Shown here: positions 1 through 8,822 of the stretch, in pieces
Numbering within the stretch: position 1 is the first letter of the stretch
Layout of the letters: each line of letters opens with the position of its first letter
NCBI GenBank assembly: GCA_027596945.1
Contig: JADGJH010000910.1
Coordinates: forward strand, 1,619 to 13,227
Source: Physocladia obscura
Taxonomy: Eukaryota > Chytridiomycota > Chytridiomycetes > Chytridiales > Chytriomycetaceae
Length of the DNA stretch: 11,609 nucleotides
Reading direction: 5' to 3'
Made by a program: the position numbers and the translations under genes
The notes under the pieces: generated by a model
Database searches by the model: none
What the model saw: the letters and a program-made list of their open reading frames with translations, nothing else
What the model was told of the DNA's origin: nothing

Positions 1-70
1 TTTTTAATTTATTTTAAATAAATTTAATTTTTTAAAATTTTTTTTTTTTTTTAAATTTTTATTTTTTAAA

Positions 71-92
71 TTTTTTTTTTTTTTTTTTTTTT
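71..92. repeat. Poly-T tract in AT-only sequence
   Basis: An uninterrupted run of 22 T follows about 70 bases made only of A and T. On the minus strand it is a poly-A run directly after a short coding-like stretch (93-247). That is the arrangement left by a retroposed transcript, but simple slippage in AT-rich DNA explains it equally well. Confidence 0.8.
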
Positions 93-247
93 GCATAGTT
101 GGCTTCTTGACATTGAAATGCAACACCACAATTCATTGAAACTGTTGCATTAATTGCTAATTCTGCTGCAGAAGACATCCCTAAATTTGTGAGTGCTGCT
201 GGTTGTACAAACTGTTGTGACAATAGCATAGATGGTTGTTGATATCT
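93..247 (-). other. Short coding-like relic, unidentified
   Basis: On the minus strand about 50 codons are open, with an ATG at 229-227, running without a stop into the poly-A run. The translation is Ala/Gln/Ser/Asn-rich and looks like protein (for example SSAAELAINATVSMN), but I recognise no family. The stretch has no CpG, like the transposon relics nearby, so it is more likely a transposon fragment than a host gene. It could also be a chance opening. Confidence 0.2.
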
Positions 248-802
248 TAGTAGTCAGAAGCTTGATAGTAGACTTTAAATTTAACAGTTGAGAGAGAGTT
301 TTATTTTTTAAGATTCTACACTAAAAAAAAAATCCAAATCTTCTTTATAGCCTTTTTTTGTAGTTTCTTTCTTCTATTTTGTTCCTTGAGACACCTCCAA
401 ATTTGAAATTGTATTTCAAATAGTATTTCAAATACACTTATTTCAAATAGTATTTTAAGTGATTTGAAATAGATCAGTATAAAAACATCTATTAGTTTTT
501 CTCTTTTTCAATGAAAATATGCTTGAATAAAATCAAGTGGTTTTTATGCCATTACTTCTAACTCAAATTGATTGATGTTATAGTAAATGGCAGTTGGCTA
601 TTTTTATAAAAAGTTCAAAATTCCAAATCCCATTTTGAAATCCAGAAACTGTTTTTAAAACCAAAAACAGGTCAAAAATCAAAAATGAAAAAAAAAAATC
701 TGTCTCTGTTCACAGCCAATACCCTTTTATTTAAAAAATACAACTGAAAGTATGAAGATGTATTTTGAAATTTATGTTTTATTGATAAGAATAATTGAAA
801 TA
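248..802. other. AT-rich spacer without a gene
   Basis: I see no supported gene. The stretch is AT-rich with many degenerate ATTTGAAAT / ATTTCAAAT words and two inverted repeats: the 425-470 hairpin (separate entry), and CTGTTTTT (649-656) facing AAAAACAG (663-670) with a 6-nt loop. These could be subterminal parts of small non-autonomous elements, but no ends or target duplications could be established. Confidence 0.5.
425..470. repeat. Imperfect inverted repeat / hairpin
   Basis: The left arm ATTTCAAATACACTTA (425-440) pairs with the right arm TAAGTGATTTGAAAT (456-470), with one bulged base and a 15-nt loop. Further ATTTGAAAT / ATTTCAAAT copies lie at 401-421 and 440-447. No gene is adjacent. 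Confidence 0.55.
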
Positions 803-1100
803 TCTGTAACAACTAGAACCCACAGAATACATCCTCCAAAAATAAAACTATTTCATCATCATTTGTGGTTCCCAAAAACAATATGACAAGTTGAGTGTCA
901 ATAAAGGCTTTTCCTTACTTGAAACTGTGCTTTGGATGCAACCATTTACAAAATTTGCCATCATACATCCAATTCCAGCCCAGAATGTCATTCAGCTTTT
1001 GGATTACCTGCACTATTAATTTTACCTCTTCTGGCAACTATGCAGGAGTGGTAATTTCTGGTTTGGTGATTGCATCAAGAGCAACCCCAATTTAGCCAGA
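803..1100 (-). pseudogene. Decayed unidentified coding sequence
   Basis: One minus-strand frame between about 1100 and 803 reads as about 95 protein-like codons interrupted by in-frame stops (a TAG near 1040 and a TAA near 922). Segments such as VIQKLNDILGWNWMYDGKF and DTQLVILFLGTTNDDEIVLF have normal amino acid composition. I do not recognise the family. The stretch has no CpG, like the dead transposons, so a transposon origin is likely. The neighbouring 1101-1400 may continue it in shifted frames, but I could not follow it with confidence. Confidence 0.3.
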
Positions 1101-1620
1101 CCAACAATCCAGATTGGATTTGGCCCAATGGTGTGAGACTGCATATCACAAAAACCAAGAATTAAACCTGAAAATAATGAAAGCTGCTTTTGTGGCATGG
1201 AGCTGGAGTGTGGAAAGATCCAGAACTTGTTGATGGAGAACTGGGGAAGATTGTCAATATCCAGTTTGATTCAGTAGAAAGTGATAGAAGCAGACATTCA
1301 AAGTTGCAGTCACTGTCAGTCACAGCATTTTTATTTGAGCTTCATACCTGTTGCAATCTCCATTTATGATTGTGTCTGGTAAGGAATTTTAGCAAGAAGT
1401 CTCTTTTTCTTTATTCCAGAATTTCATTGTTCAAAATCCTCAATCACAAAAATTCCAAAAACAGTTTTTAAATAAATTTTGCATTTTCCTCCCCATACAA
1501 AACTTTCTTGTATTAATACAAAAGCTTCTGCTTAATGATGAAAATGGCAAGACCACTGTTTTTTTCTTTACTTTTTAAGTGAATTGAGTGATTTCTATTC
1601 ATCTTTCAATACAGCTTGAA
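1101..1620. other. Gene-free stretch left of the Harbinger relic
   Basis: No intact ORF is supported. Composition at 1101-1400 is less AT-rich than the spacer to its left and may be further decayed coding sequence. From 1400 onward it is T-rich and ordinary. It should contain the left end of the Harbinger element, but I could not identify a terminal inverted repeat or a 3-bp target duplication. Confidence 0.4.
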
Positions 1621-2295
1621 TCATTTATACTTTAATAATACCGCTGGCCTTATATGATTGATGTCAAGCTCAACTTCTTCTTTGTTGTCCATATTAAGTT
1701 CCTCATGGTGGCTGTCTTTGACTGCATTTTTATGCTCATATTTGTGTGTAGCATCTGGAATTGGACCCTGTGCTAGCTTTCCGGTAGCCATGTTTTTTTC
1801 ACATAACTCAAACAAGAGTTCAAAGTTTGTTAACCTATATTTGACAATATCTTGAACAAGAGCTTACAAATTTTGTTTGAGTGACTAAAAAAACAAAACA
1901 TTAATAAAGCAAGTGCATTGGAATAAACATGTTACCTTGATGTAATCTTGGACTACATCCTCATTGTTTGTTGGGGCACTGATAGTTTCATTCCATCACT
2001 GACCACTCAAGTCCTGCACATCCAAGCACAGGCAAATTTGCATCTTCTCAGTGTTTACTTTGGCTTTCAGTTGTTACATCAAGCATATCTTGAATTCCTA
2101 GTTTATATTTGCCAAGACAACCTTCCAAGCCTCAGGTTTGAAACTTGAGTCTGAGCACTTTCTGATTATTGCTTGAAACTGTAATTCACTCAGCATGAAC
2201 TTGACGTATGTTGCATCCCAGTTGCATTTACATTTTTTTTCCTTTTGCAAAGGAGTTAAAATGGAGGTGGGAGCAATATTTTTCTTGGGAGGCAT
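1621..2295 (-). pseudogene. Harbinger-associated SANT/Myb-like protein, broken
   Basis: The ATG is at 2295. One frame runs through exon 1 (1936-2295), a 51-nt intron (1885-1935, GTAACA...TTTTTTTAG, phase 0) and exon 2 (1621-1884), 207 codon positions before the final TGA. Residues about 24-65 match the start of a Myb/SANT-like domain: a Trp after a basic Lys/Cys stretch, then KCSDSSFKPEAWKVVL, as in Myb_DNA-bind_3-type proteins of Harbinger elements. DLSG, PTNNEDVVQDYIK and FELCEKNMATGKL downstream also fit that family. Four premature stops break it: TAG 2100-2098, TAA 2076-2074, TGA 1998-1996 and TAA 1866-1864. No frameshift is needed, so the decay is by point mutation. It diverges from the transposase about 250 bp away. 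Confidence 0.8.
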
Positions 2296-2551
2296 GTGAG
2301 ATGAATTAACAGAGACAAAAAAAACAGGTAATTATTATTGTGCTATGTGGTGAGTGCTTGTTTCCTGTGCTTTGCAGAAGCAAAGCAATAGTGACTTTGA
2401 GAGAAAGGATTGAAAATAAAACTTCCATTGCAGCAAACAATATCCTGCAACTCTTGCTGCCAAAAACGTGCAAAATTAGTTTTCCTTGTCAATATTATCA
2501 GAATTATAGAGCTCCTGCAAGCTTGACTCTACAAAGCACAAACACCATAAC

Positions 2552-3202
2552 TTGAACAAGGATGCTCAAAAGTAATTCCAGCATTCTGGCAAAACTGTCA
2601 GCAAGTGTTTTCACAGTTGTTTGAAATTTTTGCTGATGTTGACTCTTCAGTTTTTTAAATTCCCCAATGCAGATTCTCTGGTTCCTGAAAAGATCAAGAA
2701 CAACCAAAAATTCCTTCCATACTTTGAAGGATGTGTTGGAGCATTAGACGGCACACATATGGATGCAATAGTTCCAGAAACACAAAGTGTGCCTTATTGG
2801 AATCAAAAAAGAGGAGGTTTATCCCAAAACATACTTGGAGTGTGTGAATTTGATATGCATTTTCAGTATGTTCATGCTGGATGGGAAGAGTTAACTCATG
2901 ATGGCCATGTCTGGAAAAATGCCCTTCAAACAGGATTTGTTATCCCAGAAGGATAATACTGTTTGGATGATGCTTGCTACTCTATGACAACACAAGTACG
3001 TGATCTGTACCACACTGTATGCTATCACATCAACAAATGCAATAGAGAGAGCTTTCAGAATGTACCTGGAAACAACAGTCAAGTGGATATCTTGCTAGAT
3101 TCAATTACAAATGCAATGTGGACTGATTATCAGAAAGTTTTGCATGCCAGAGGACTTTTATATGGCAAAATAAATTATTTTTATTATTTTATTATTTATT
3201 AA
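2552..3202 (+). pseudogene. Harbinger DDE transposase (HARBI1-like), broken
   Basis: This is a nuclease of the DDE_Tnp_4 type that would cut and join the transposon ends. The frame runs from about 2552 with stops at 2573-2575 and 2954-2956. A helix-turn-helix-like part (FQHSGKTVSKCFH, from 2576) precedes the core. GALDGTH carries the first catalytic Asp (codon 2747-2749) and ELTHDGHVW the second (2900-2902). The text then passes from YCLDDACYSM and VCYHI straight to a C-terminal-like NAMWTDYQKVLHAR, without the expected segment holding the third acidic residue. About 100 residues therefore seem deleted near 3050-3080; that size is from my knowledge of the family. The N-terminal part (2300-2550) is too decayed to follow. 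Shadow ORFs on the other strand are not genes. Confidence 0.85.
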
Positions 3203-3790
3203 TAAAATTGATTAATTGAATTTTAATCAATATTTGGAAAAACAAACAGTAAGTTGGATACATCATTTTTCAAAATATTATTGGAACTATATTTTGCAAA
3301 AACTTGACTTTAAAAGTTTGTACATGATTTTGAAAAAGCAAAAGCGTTATCATTTTTTTGAGAAATTTTAGAAACAGACAAAATTTGAAAATTATAGAAA
3401 GTGTCAGAAGGTTCACAGTTCATTCAAGAAACTTGAACTCTAAATTCACTCATCATTACCTTTCCTTTGTTTTATTGTAAAAGAGAACATGTTATGAATT
3501 GAAATAAATAGTTACTTCAGCTATTTTTAATTGAGCCTCATTATAAGTTAATAAAAGAAATAGTTTTTGGGGTCAATTCAACTCAAAACCCAAAGAAAAA
3601 TAAAACAAATTAATAAAAAAAACCAAAACATGAATAATCAAAAGGTACAAACAAACAGACAACCAACAAATAAACAAAATGATATACAAAAATATAAATA
3701 AACAAATATTTACAAAGATAATTATTGAATAAAGTCAAGGTGTTTTGAAGAAACTCAACCATCATATGAGAATCTCAAACCAATTTTGCC
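3203..3790. other. AT-rich spacer between transposon and ABC gene
   Basis: No gene is seen. It contains a perfect 8-bp inverted repeat TTGATTAA / TTAATCAA (3208-3215 and 3223-3230, 7-nt loop) just after the transposase, and a strongly strand-biased A/C-rich tract. The two lines 3601-3720 contain only 6 G by hand count. This tract lies downstream of the ABC gene, so on the transcribed strand it is T/G-rich. The right end of the Harbinger element should lie here but was not resolved. Confidence 0.5.
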
Positions 3791-3792
3791 GT

Positions 3793-3837
3793 ACAAACAC
3801 AATATTTTCAAAAATCAATAATGGCACTGCATTTATT
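3793..3837 (-). terminator. Polyadenylation region of the ABC gene
   Basis: On the minus strand AATAAA (3837-3832) contains the TAA stop codon (3835-3833), and a GT-rich element (ATTGTGTTTGT, 3803-3793) follows about 30 nt later, where a downstream cleavage element is usual. Together they predict a 3' UTR of only a few tens of bases. No competing AATAAA is seen close by. Confidence 0.6.
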
Positions 3838-6800
3838 TTCTTTTTTCCGCACAATGCTTGGTTGCAATTTCTGTAATTACAGCTGCATTTGCCACTCCAG
3901 TTGCGTTAACCATCTCCTTGAAAATCGAATTTTCTTTTCCCAGCAAAACGTATGGCGAGTCAAATTCAGCAACTTTTCCGTTTTCCAGAACAAGGACTTT
4001 GTCAAATGCTGCAATCGTATTTAATCGATGTGCAACACTGAGAACTGTCGCATTGACAAACTGTGTTGCAATTAAGTTTTGAATTAGTTTGTCTGATTCG
4101 GCATCTACCGATGAGGTTGCTTCATCCATTATTAAGATTTTGGACTTGTCCAACAAAACTTTCGCAAGACATAAAAGTTGACGTTGACCTGCCGAAAGAT
4201 TAACACCACCCTCCGAAACTTTTGAATCAAGCTTTTCAGTTAGCTGAGACACATATTCGTGCATGCCAACGCGTTTGAGTGATTCCCATAGCTCAGCATC
4301 GCTTTTTTGGGATAACTGATTCATATTCGACCGAATCGTTCCATCAAAAAGAGTTGGACTCTGCGGAATCATTTGAATGCTTAGACGCAATTTTTTGAGT
4401 CCAATTGAAGCAATATCTGTATGTCATCCTGATTAGAAAAGAAGCAATTGAAACATTGATTAAAAGTTGACAACTTTGCCCATCAATTAGAATGGCCCCT
4501 TTTTTTGCTTCAACGATTCGAAACAAAGCATCCATAAGCGTAGATTTTCCAGACCCAGTTCTACCAACAACACCAATTTTCTCGCCACCTTCAATACGCA
4601 AACTAATTCCATTAATTATTAGGTGATCTGGATGTGAAGCATACGCGAGCTCCAAGTTTTCAAATTCGATCAAGCCAGTTGATGGCCAATCTGCAAGCTT
4701 ATTATCCTTGGGCAAATCTCTTGGGGCTTCCTTTGGCAAAGAATTGACATAGTAATTGAGACGTTCAACAGCAACCATCTGTATTCAAATTTAAACAATG
4801 CAAAACAATTTTTTCATTTGTGCTTTGACTCACACTAGCTTCAAAGTCTGCTGCTTGCAGTGACAGTGCATTTGCAAGCGGCGAAAAAACTGATATTTGA
4901 GATAACGCTATTCCGACAAACGCTGTTGTCATGACACCAGTGACTCCGAGAAGCGCAATAATCAAAGTTACAACCGCACCAAACAAATTCATGCGCAATG
5001 TCATCCAAAGCATTGTGTGGTTGAATAAAAGTCCAGCAAGATTTGCTTGATCAAGCTTCCTTTTCTCCCGAAGAATGAATTGCGATTGTACACGAAATGC
5101 ATTGATTGTTGAAACGCCTGTTAGCGTTTCCGAAATATGCGCGGTAAGAGGAGATTGCATAATAGCCGTTAATCGTTTGAGTTCACGATAAGATTTTCTG
5201 AAAAACCGAAACAGAAGCGAAAGTCCGATTATGAGTAAACAACACACAGCTGACTCAGCGAAAATTAGATAATATTAAAAAATGAACAACTGCGCTTACG
5301 AATGATTTGCCAGGATGTGATGCATATTGTAATGATAATACCAAGACAGTTTGCTGAGTTTGCCAGAAAGGAGTTAAAGGTAATTCCTGTGTTTTGATCT
5401 AGCGATCTGACATCATTTGTCATTCTGTTTAACAGTCTACCAATTGGTTGATTATCATAAAAAGACATTGGCGCTTTCGCAAGGCCTTTTAATGCATTGT
5501 CGTGAAAATATTTTGCCCCCCGAATGCAAATGTACATTGTGTAGGCGAAACTCACAACTGTAACAAAAAAGAGAAGCTTTATAACCACAAAAAAAAGAGG
5601 GGAGAAGCAAGAACAACCACTCCTTACAATCGAAAACTGTGAATCCACACGAGAAAACAGAATACAAGATTAAATATTCTGTTGTCGGATTTGAGAATCC
5701 CCAATAATTACTTGACCAAGCAGATAAAGTCAATTGTTGCAAAACGTAAAAGGCGACCAAAAAAATCAAGCGAACGAGTTGCATTCCAACACCAATGGCA
5801 CCAATCGATTTTACATACGATTTGTACGTGTTCCGCGTCACAGATCCCTGGAAACAAACAGTAACCAAAATAATGAGAAGAAAAAGAAGAAAAAGAAAAA
5901 AGACCGGAAATAAATAATGAACAAGAACCGTTAAACGATCTTCAAGATTGGTCTTAGTTGTTCCAGATTCTATTTTCAAAATTTCTTGATTTTTTTTTGA
6001 GCTAGAATCGGGTTTTTCCTCGTCTTTGTCATCTAAGTGGTAGTCTCTCATAATGTGAAATAGTTTACCATTTTCATTCACCATCAACTCAGAAAACGAG
6101 CCCTTTTGAACAATCTTGCCTGCATCCATTACGACAACTTGATCTACTTCAGGGAGAAGATGAAGAAGATGTGTTGCAATTACAATAGTTTTATCTTTCA
6201 TTAGTGGGTTTTTAATTGCTCCGTCAAAAAGAGACTTGGTAACATGTGCATCTAATGCCGAAAGTGGATCATCCAGAATGAAAACATCGGGATTTTTGGC
6301 AATTGCTCTGGCTGTTCCAAAGTTGATTTAATTTGAAAAAGTGCTAAAATGATCACACAAACCGAGTGCTAATCTTGCTTTTTGTCCTCCAGATAAATTT
6401 ATACCCTTTTCTCCAATTTGTGTTTGTAAACCATTTTTAAACAAGTTCAAATCTTTGATCAACGCGCAAGCCTCAAGCGCCGTCTGGATTAGAGGCAAGG
6501 CAGCATCGTCATACAACGTGATGTTTTCCTCAACGGTTCCAGAAATAATCCAAGGTTCTTGCGAACAGTATGCAACATTTCCAAATATTGAGGCCTAAGT
6601 TTGCATCAAAAAAAAAAAGAAGAAAAAAAGAATAGAATAGAGAATAGGACAGAAAATAATAAAACCTTTCCAGCAGTTTTCCTCATAACACCAGCAAGCG
6701 CAGCAAGGAGAGAACTTTTTCCTGATCCAGTGGCTCCAACAACAGCAATTAAGGAGCCTCTCTTAATCGGAAGAAAAAGATTTTCAAGCGTAAAAACATC

Positions 6801-8524
6801 TTCGTAAAGTTTGCTTGACTTTTCTTTGGAGGAAAGTGGATCCAATTCTTTCACATCAGCTGTATCTTTTGCAAAAGACTCCCATGTAAATGAGGCATTT
6901 TCTAATAAAACAGACAAGTTTGATGTTTCGATTCTATTCAACGACTTTTTCGCAAATTGGTCAAGCTGGTTATTTGGAACAGCTTCGGCGTATTGTGATA
7001 CGGAAAGATGAATTTGCTTGGATTCGTTTTCAGCCTGTCCTAGTTTGTCCTCCATTTTCGCCTTTTCTTCACCTGAGTTGAAAATTACATCATCAACAGA
7101 ATCATTCAGTGGAACTGTATTCGTTGAATTGCTTATCTCCGACACTGAAATAAATTTGATTGAATCCTCTGGATCTAATTCTTCGGCCAACAAGAACTCA
7201 CACACTCGTTTGTATGAAGCAATTGACTGCACGAATGAGCTAAAAATATGGACGTAATTTGAGATTTATTGAACATCATATTATTCTCACCTTATAATGC
7301 TCGGAATCACGCCAGATATCGAGATCAACGTGGATAGGAAACTAAGAGCAGGAAAGATCGTACTCGGCGTCATCTGGTTCCCAAGTGCACCAAATGTCAC
7401 AAAAGTAAGAGCGGGTGTTAGGCCTTCTTGGAAAATAATGGTTGCGATTAACAGTACAAATATAAAAACAAATTTGTATAAAATTTCGATTTGCTTGTCT
7501 CTTGCAGCTTGTATTTTTTCTTGTGAATATTCTTCGAGCACGTGGTATTTGATAGCTTTAATACCGTACAAAAATTCGCGTAGCATCGACGTTCTTACAT
7601 CCATCGCTTTCATGTAGTCTTTAGCTTGCTTTCCCAGCAACGGAGAGAGCAGAGCCGTGAGAATGCTTAACGAAATAAAAATACCAGCACCGACTAAGGT
7701 AGAAATTCCGAGCAGAGTTGACACAAAGTAAAGAACAAGCACGAGCTGCAGCGGCATGGTCCAAATCTGATTGACAGAATCGATGAAACCAAGAATAGCA
7801 ACCGTGTCTGAACCAACTAATGTGGTGATTTTTCCAGCAGAGTATTTTCTGGTTGATTTCGCCGATAAATTGAGACTTTTTCTGTACATTGCATTGACTA
7901 GAGTGGCTTTGGTTCTTGTTTGGACAACATTGACTGTCGAACGTGAGATAATCATCCCCACAGCGTAAAGCACTTGCATTCCAAACATGAGAAAAGCTAG
8001 TGCCCATCCATTATCAATAAAGAGCTTATATTTTGGATACATTGGGTCTAAATAATTCAATATCTGGAATAAAATGATAAGTTGTGGTAGCAAGGGTCCA
8101 GTCAGTATATAGCATCGAACCTCTCCAATCATCAAACTTGATAGAATCGTCATAGAAACTGAAACAAGCTGACTAAAGCCATTTAACAAAACCATGAAGA
8201 CTATTCTCGGAAGCAATGCTTGAAACATGGAAAGCTTAATTGTTTTGGATGACACTCCTGGACCCGCCTGAGCAACGTAAGCATCCAACCAGTGCGAACA
8301 AGATTCTGCGGTTTCACTTTTACCAAGCAATGGAAGATCCTGTTGGGGCATGAGTTGGGGTTGCGGCGAGCCGCTGGAAGGCTGAAACACTAATATTGAA
8401 TTCAGCGGATTACCGTTTCAAGCAGGGATTTCTTGGAGCCCACTTTCAACAGAGGATATATCCATGCAACAGTTGCAAACGTGAGAGGGCTCCAAGTAAT
8501 TCGCGGAATGGTCTCTCGAATCAT
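3833..8524 (-). CDS. ABC transporter subfamily C (MRP/YOR1-like), full length
   Basis: This is a predicted membrane ATPase that would export organic anions, conjugates or drugs; the substrate is unknown. Ten exons join in phase: 8414-8524, 7291-8381, 6666-7239, 6363-6594, 5929-6311, 5628-5847, 5300-5557, 4834-5249, 4475-4778, 3833-4416, giving 1390 residues. Layout is TMD1-NBD1-TMD2-NBD2 with no TMD0. The N-terminus has the ABCC-like SPLTFATVAWIYPLLKVGSK. NBD1 has Walker A GATGSGKSS (569-577), Q-loop Gln604, LSGGQ (659-663), Walker B VFILD (679-683) followed by Asp684, and H-loop His717. TMD2 spans about 798-1060. NBD2 has Walker A GRTGSGKST (1167-1175), Gln1215, signature LSAGQ (1270-1274), Walker B with catalytic Glu1295, and His1326. 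Asp at 684 is typical of ABCC NBD1, so one ATP site is probably degenerate. A polar, Ser/Glu/Asp-rich linker of about 90 residues (424-512) precedes NBD1. The ATG at 8524 is the first in frame. The frame stays open upstream to a TGA at 8638-8636 without an ATG, so an upstream exon is possible. Confidence 0.93.
4417..8413 (-). other. Nine introns of the ABC gene
   Basis: In gene order: 8382-8413 (32 nt, phase 0), 7240-7290 (51, phase 2), 6595-6665 (71, phase 0), 6312-6362 (51, phase 1), 5848-5928 (81, phase 0), 5558-5627 (70, phase 1), 5250-5299 (50, phase 1), 4779-4833 (55, phase 0), 4417-4474 (58, phase 1). All are GT...AG. Donors vary: GTAAGG, GTAAGC, GTGAGA and GTGAGT are good, while GTTTTA, GTTTGT, GTTCTT, GTTGTC and GTAATC are weak. 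Acceptors are mostly CAG or TAG, several after a pyrimidine run. Each junction was placed where joining restores both frame and ABCC family text, so most are secure; the first and the ninth depend most on homology. Confidence 0.85.
5848..5928 (-). other. Intron 5: length divisible by three, no in-frame stop
   Basis: This 81-nt intron (GTTCTT...TTTCCAG) keeps the frame and holds no stop. Read through, it adds 27 mostly hydrophobic residues just before TMD2, because its pyrimidine tract translates as Phe, Leu and Ile. Family alignment supports removal: LEDRLT joins GSVTRNTYKSY, the usual ABCC text at this place. It is the only intron of the nine that could be retained without ending translation. 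Confidence 0.75.
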
Positions 8525-8822
8525 GAATTTTTTTTTGTCATAACCCTTATTGTTTGAAACCTGTGTTTTTTGGAACTGCAGATCAGGCCCAGAGACATAT
8601 ATACATCTTCTTTTTCTTCCACAACTAAAAATTATTCAACAAGTAGTAGTAGTATTGGAATCGGCAGTAGAATTTAAAAAAAGTGGAACATCGTAGTGTT
8701 TAATCTGTTTGATGTCAAGGTCAATAGAGGGGTTTGGATCGCAAGCCCAGTCTTGCGGCCCAGAAATGATTTAAGCAAACCTCTTGATATTAAAGCTTCT
8801 TTTAAAATGCAGTGCTATTAAT
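8525..8822. promoter_or_regulatory. Shared divergent 5' region
   Basis: About 300 bp separate the ATG of the ABC gene (minus) from that of the small gene (plus), so both must be transcribed from here. CpG content is normal, unlike the transposon flanks. An AGT trinucleotide run lies near 8642-8653. I see no convincing TATA box or binding site. Two possible 5' exons lie here: an ATG-less open stretch in the ABC frame (8525-8635), and an 8-nt exon ATGTCAAG (8712-8719) that could be spliced to 8813 in the small gene's frame. Confidence 0.5.

Larger units (their letters stand above)
1621..3202. mobile_element. PIF/Harbinger DNA transposon relic
   Basis: Two genes characteristic of PIF/Harbinger elements lie head to head: a SANT/Myb-like DNA-binding protein (minus, 1621-2295) and a DDE nuclease (plus, about 2552-3202). 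In this superfamily both proteins are needed for transposition, the SANT/Myb-like one helping the nuclease reach the ends. Both are broken by stops and the transposase seems to have lost its third catalytic residue, so this copy cannot be autonomous. The coordinates cover the coding parts only; the true ends must lie outside and were not found. Confidence 0.85.

Noticed and set aside
1440..1475. CCAAAAACAG near 1455 compared with CCAAAAACAG at 661-670 as possible element ends.
   Set aside because: Only about 10-12 bases of low-complexity A-rich sequence match, in direct orientation, with no target duplication.
3821..4082. Plus-strand ORFs of about 70 codons over the ABC 3' end, and similar ones at 6601-7257, 7297-7617 and 7771-7968.
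   Set aside because: They are antisense shadows of conserved ABC exons, without homology or start context of their own.
5455..6201. The 248-codon minus-strand frame taken as one uninterrupted exon.
   Set aside because: It reads through intron 5 and beyond the donor of intron 6. The ABCC family text is restored only when both are spliced out.
7621..8007. A 128-codon minus-strand ORF overlapping the first membrane domain.
   Set aside because: It is a shifted-frame shadow of exon 2, which carries clear ABCC text in its own frame.
3833..8524. The ABC gene as a pseudogene, because its frame is interrupted in the genomic sequence.
   Set aside because: All nine interruptions are GT...AG introns with consistent phases. 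The joined protein has every NBD motif and a normal end.
8784..8822. A TTG-initiated N-terminal extension of the small gene.
   Set aside because: Eukaryotic initiation at TTG is unlikely, and an ATG is available in frame at 8823.
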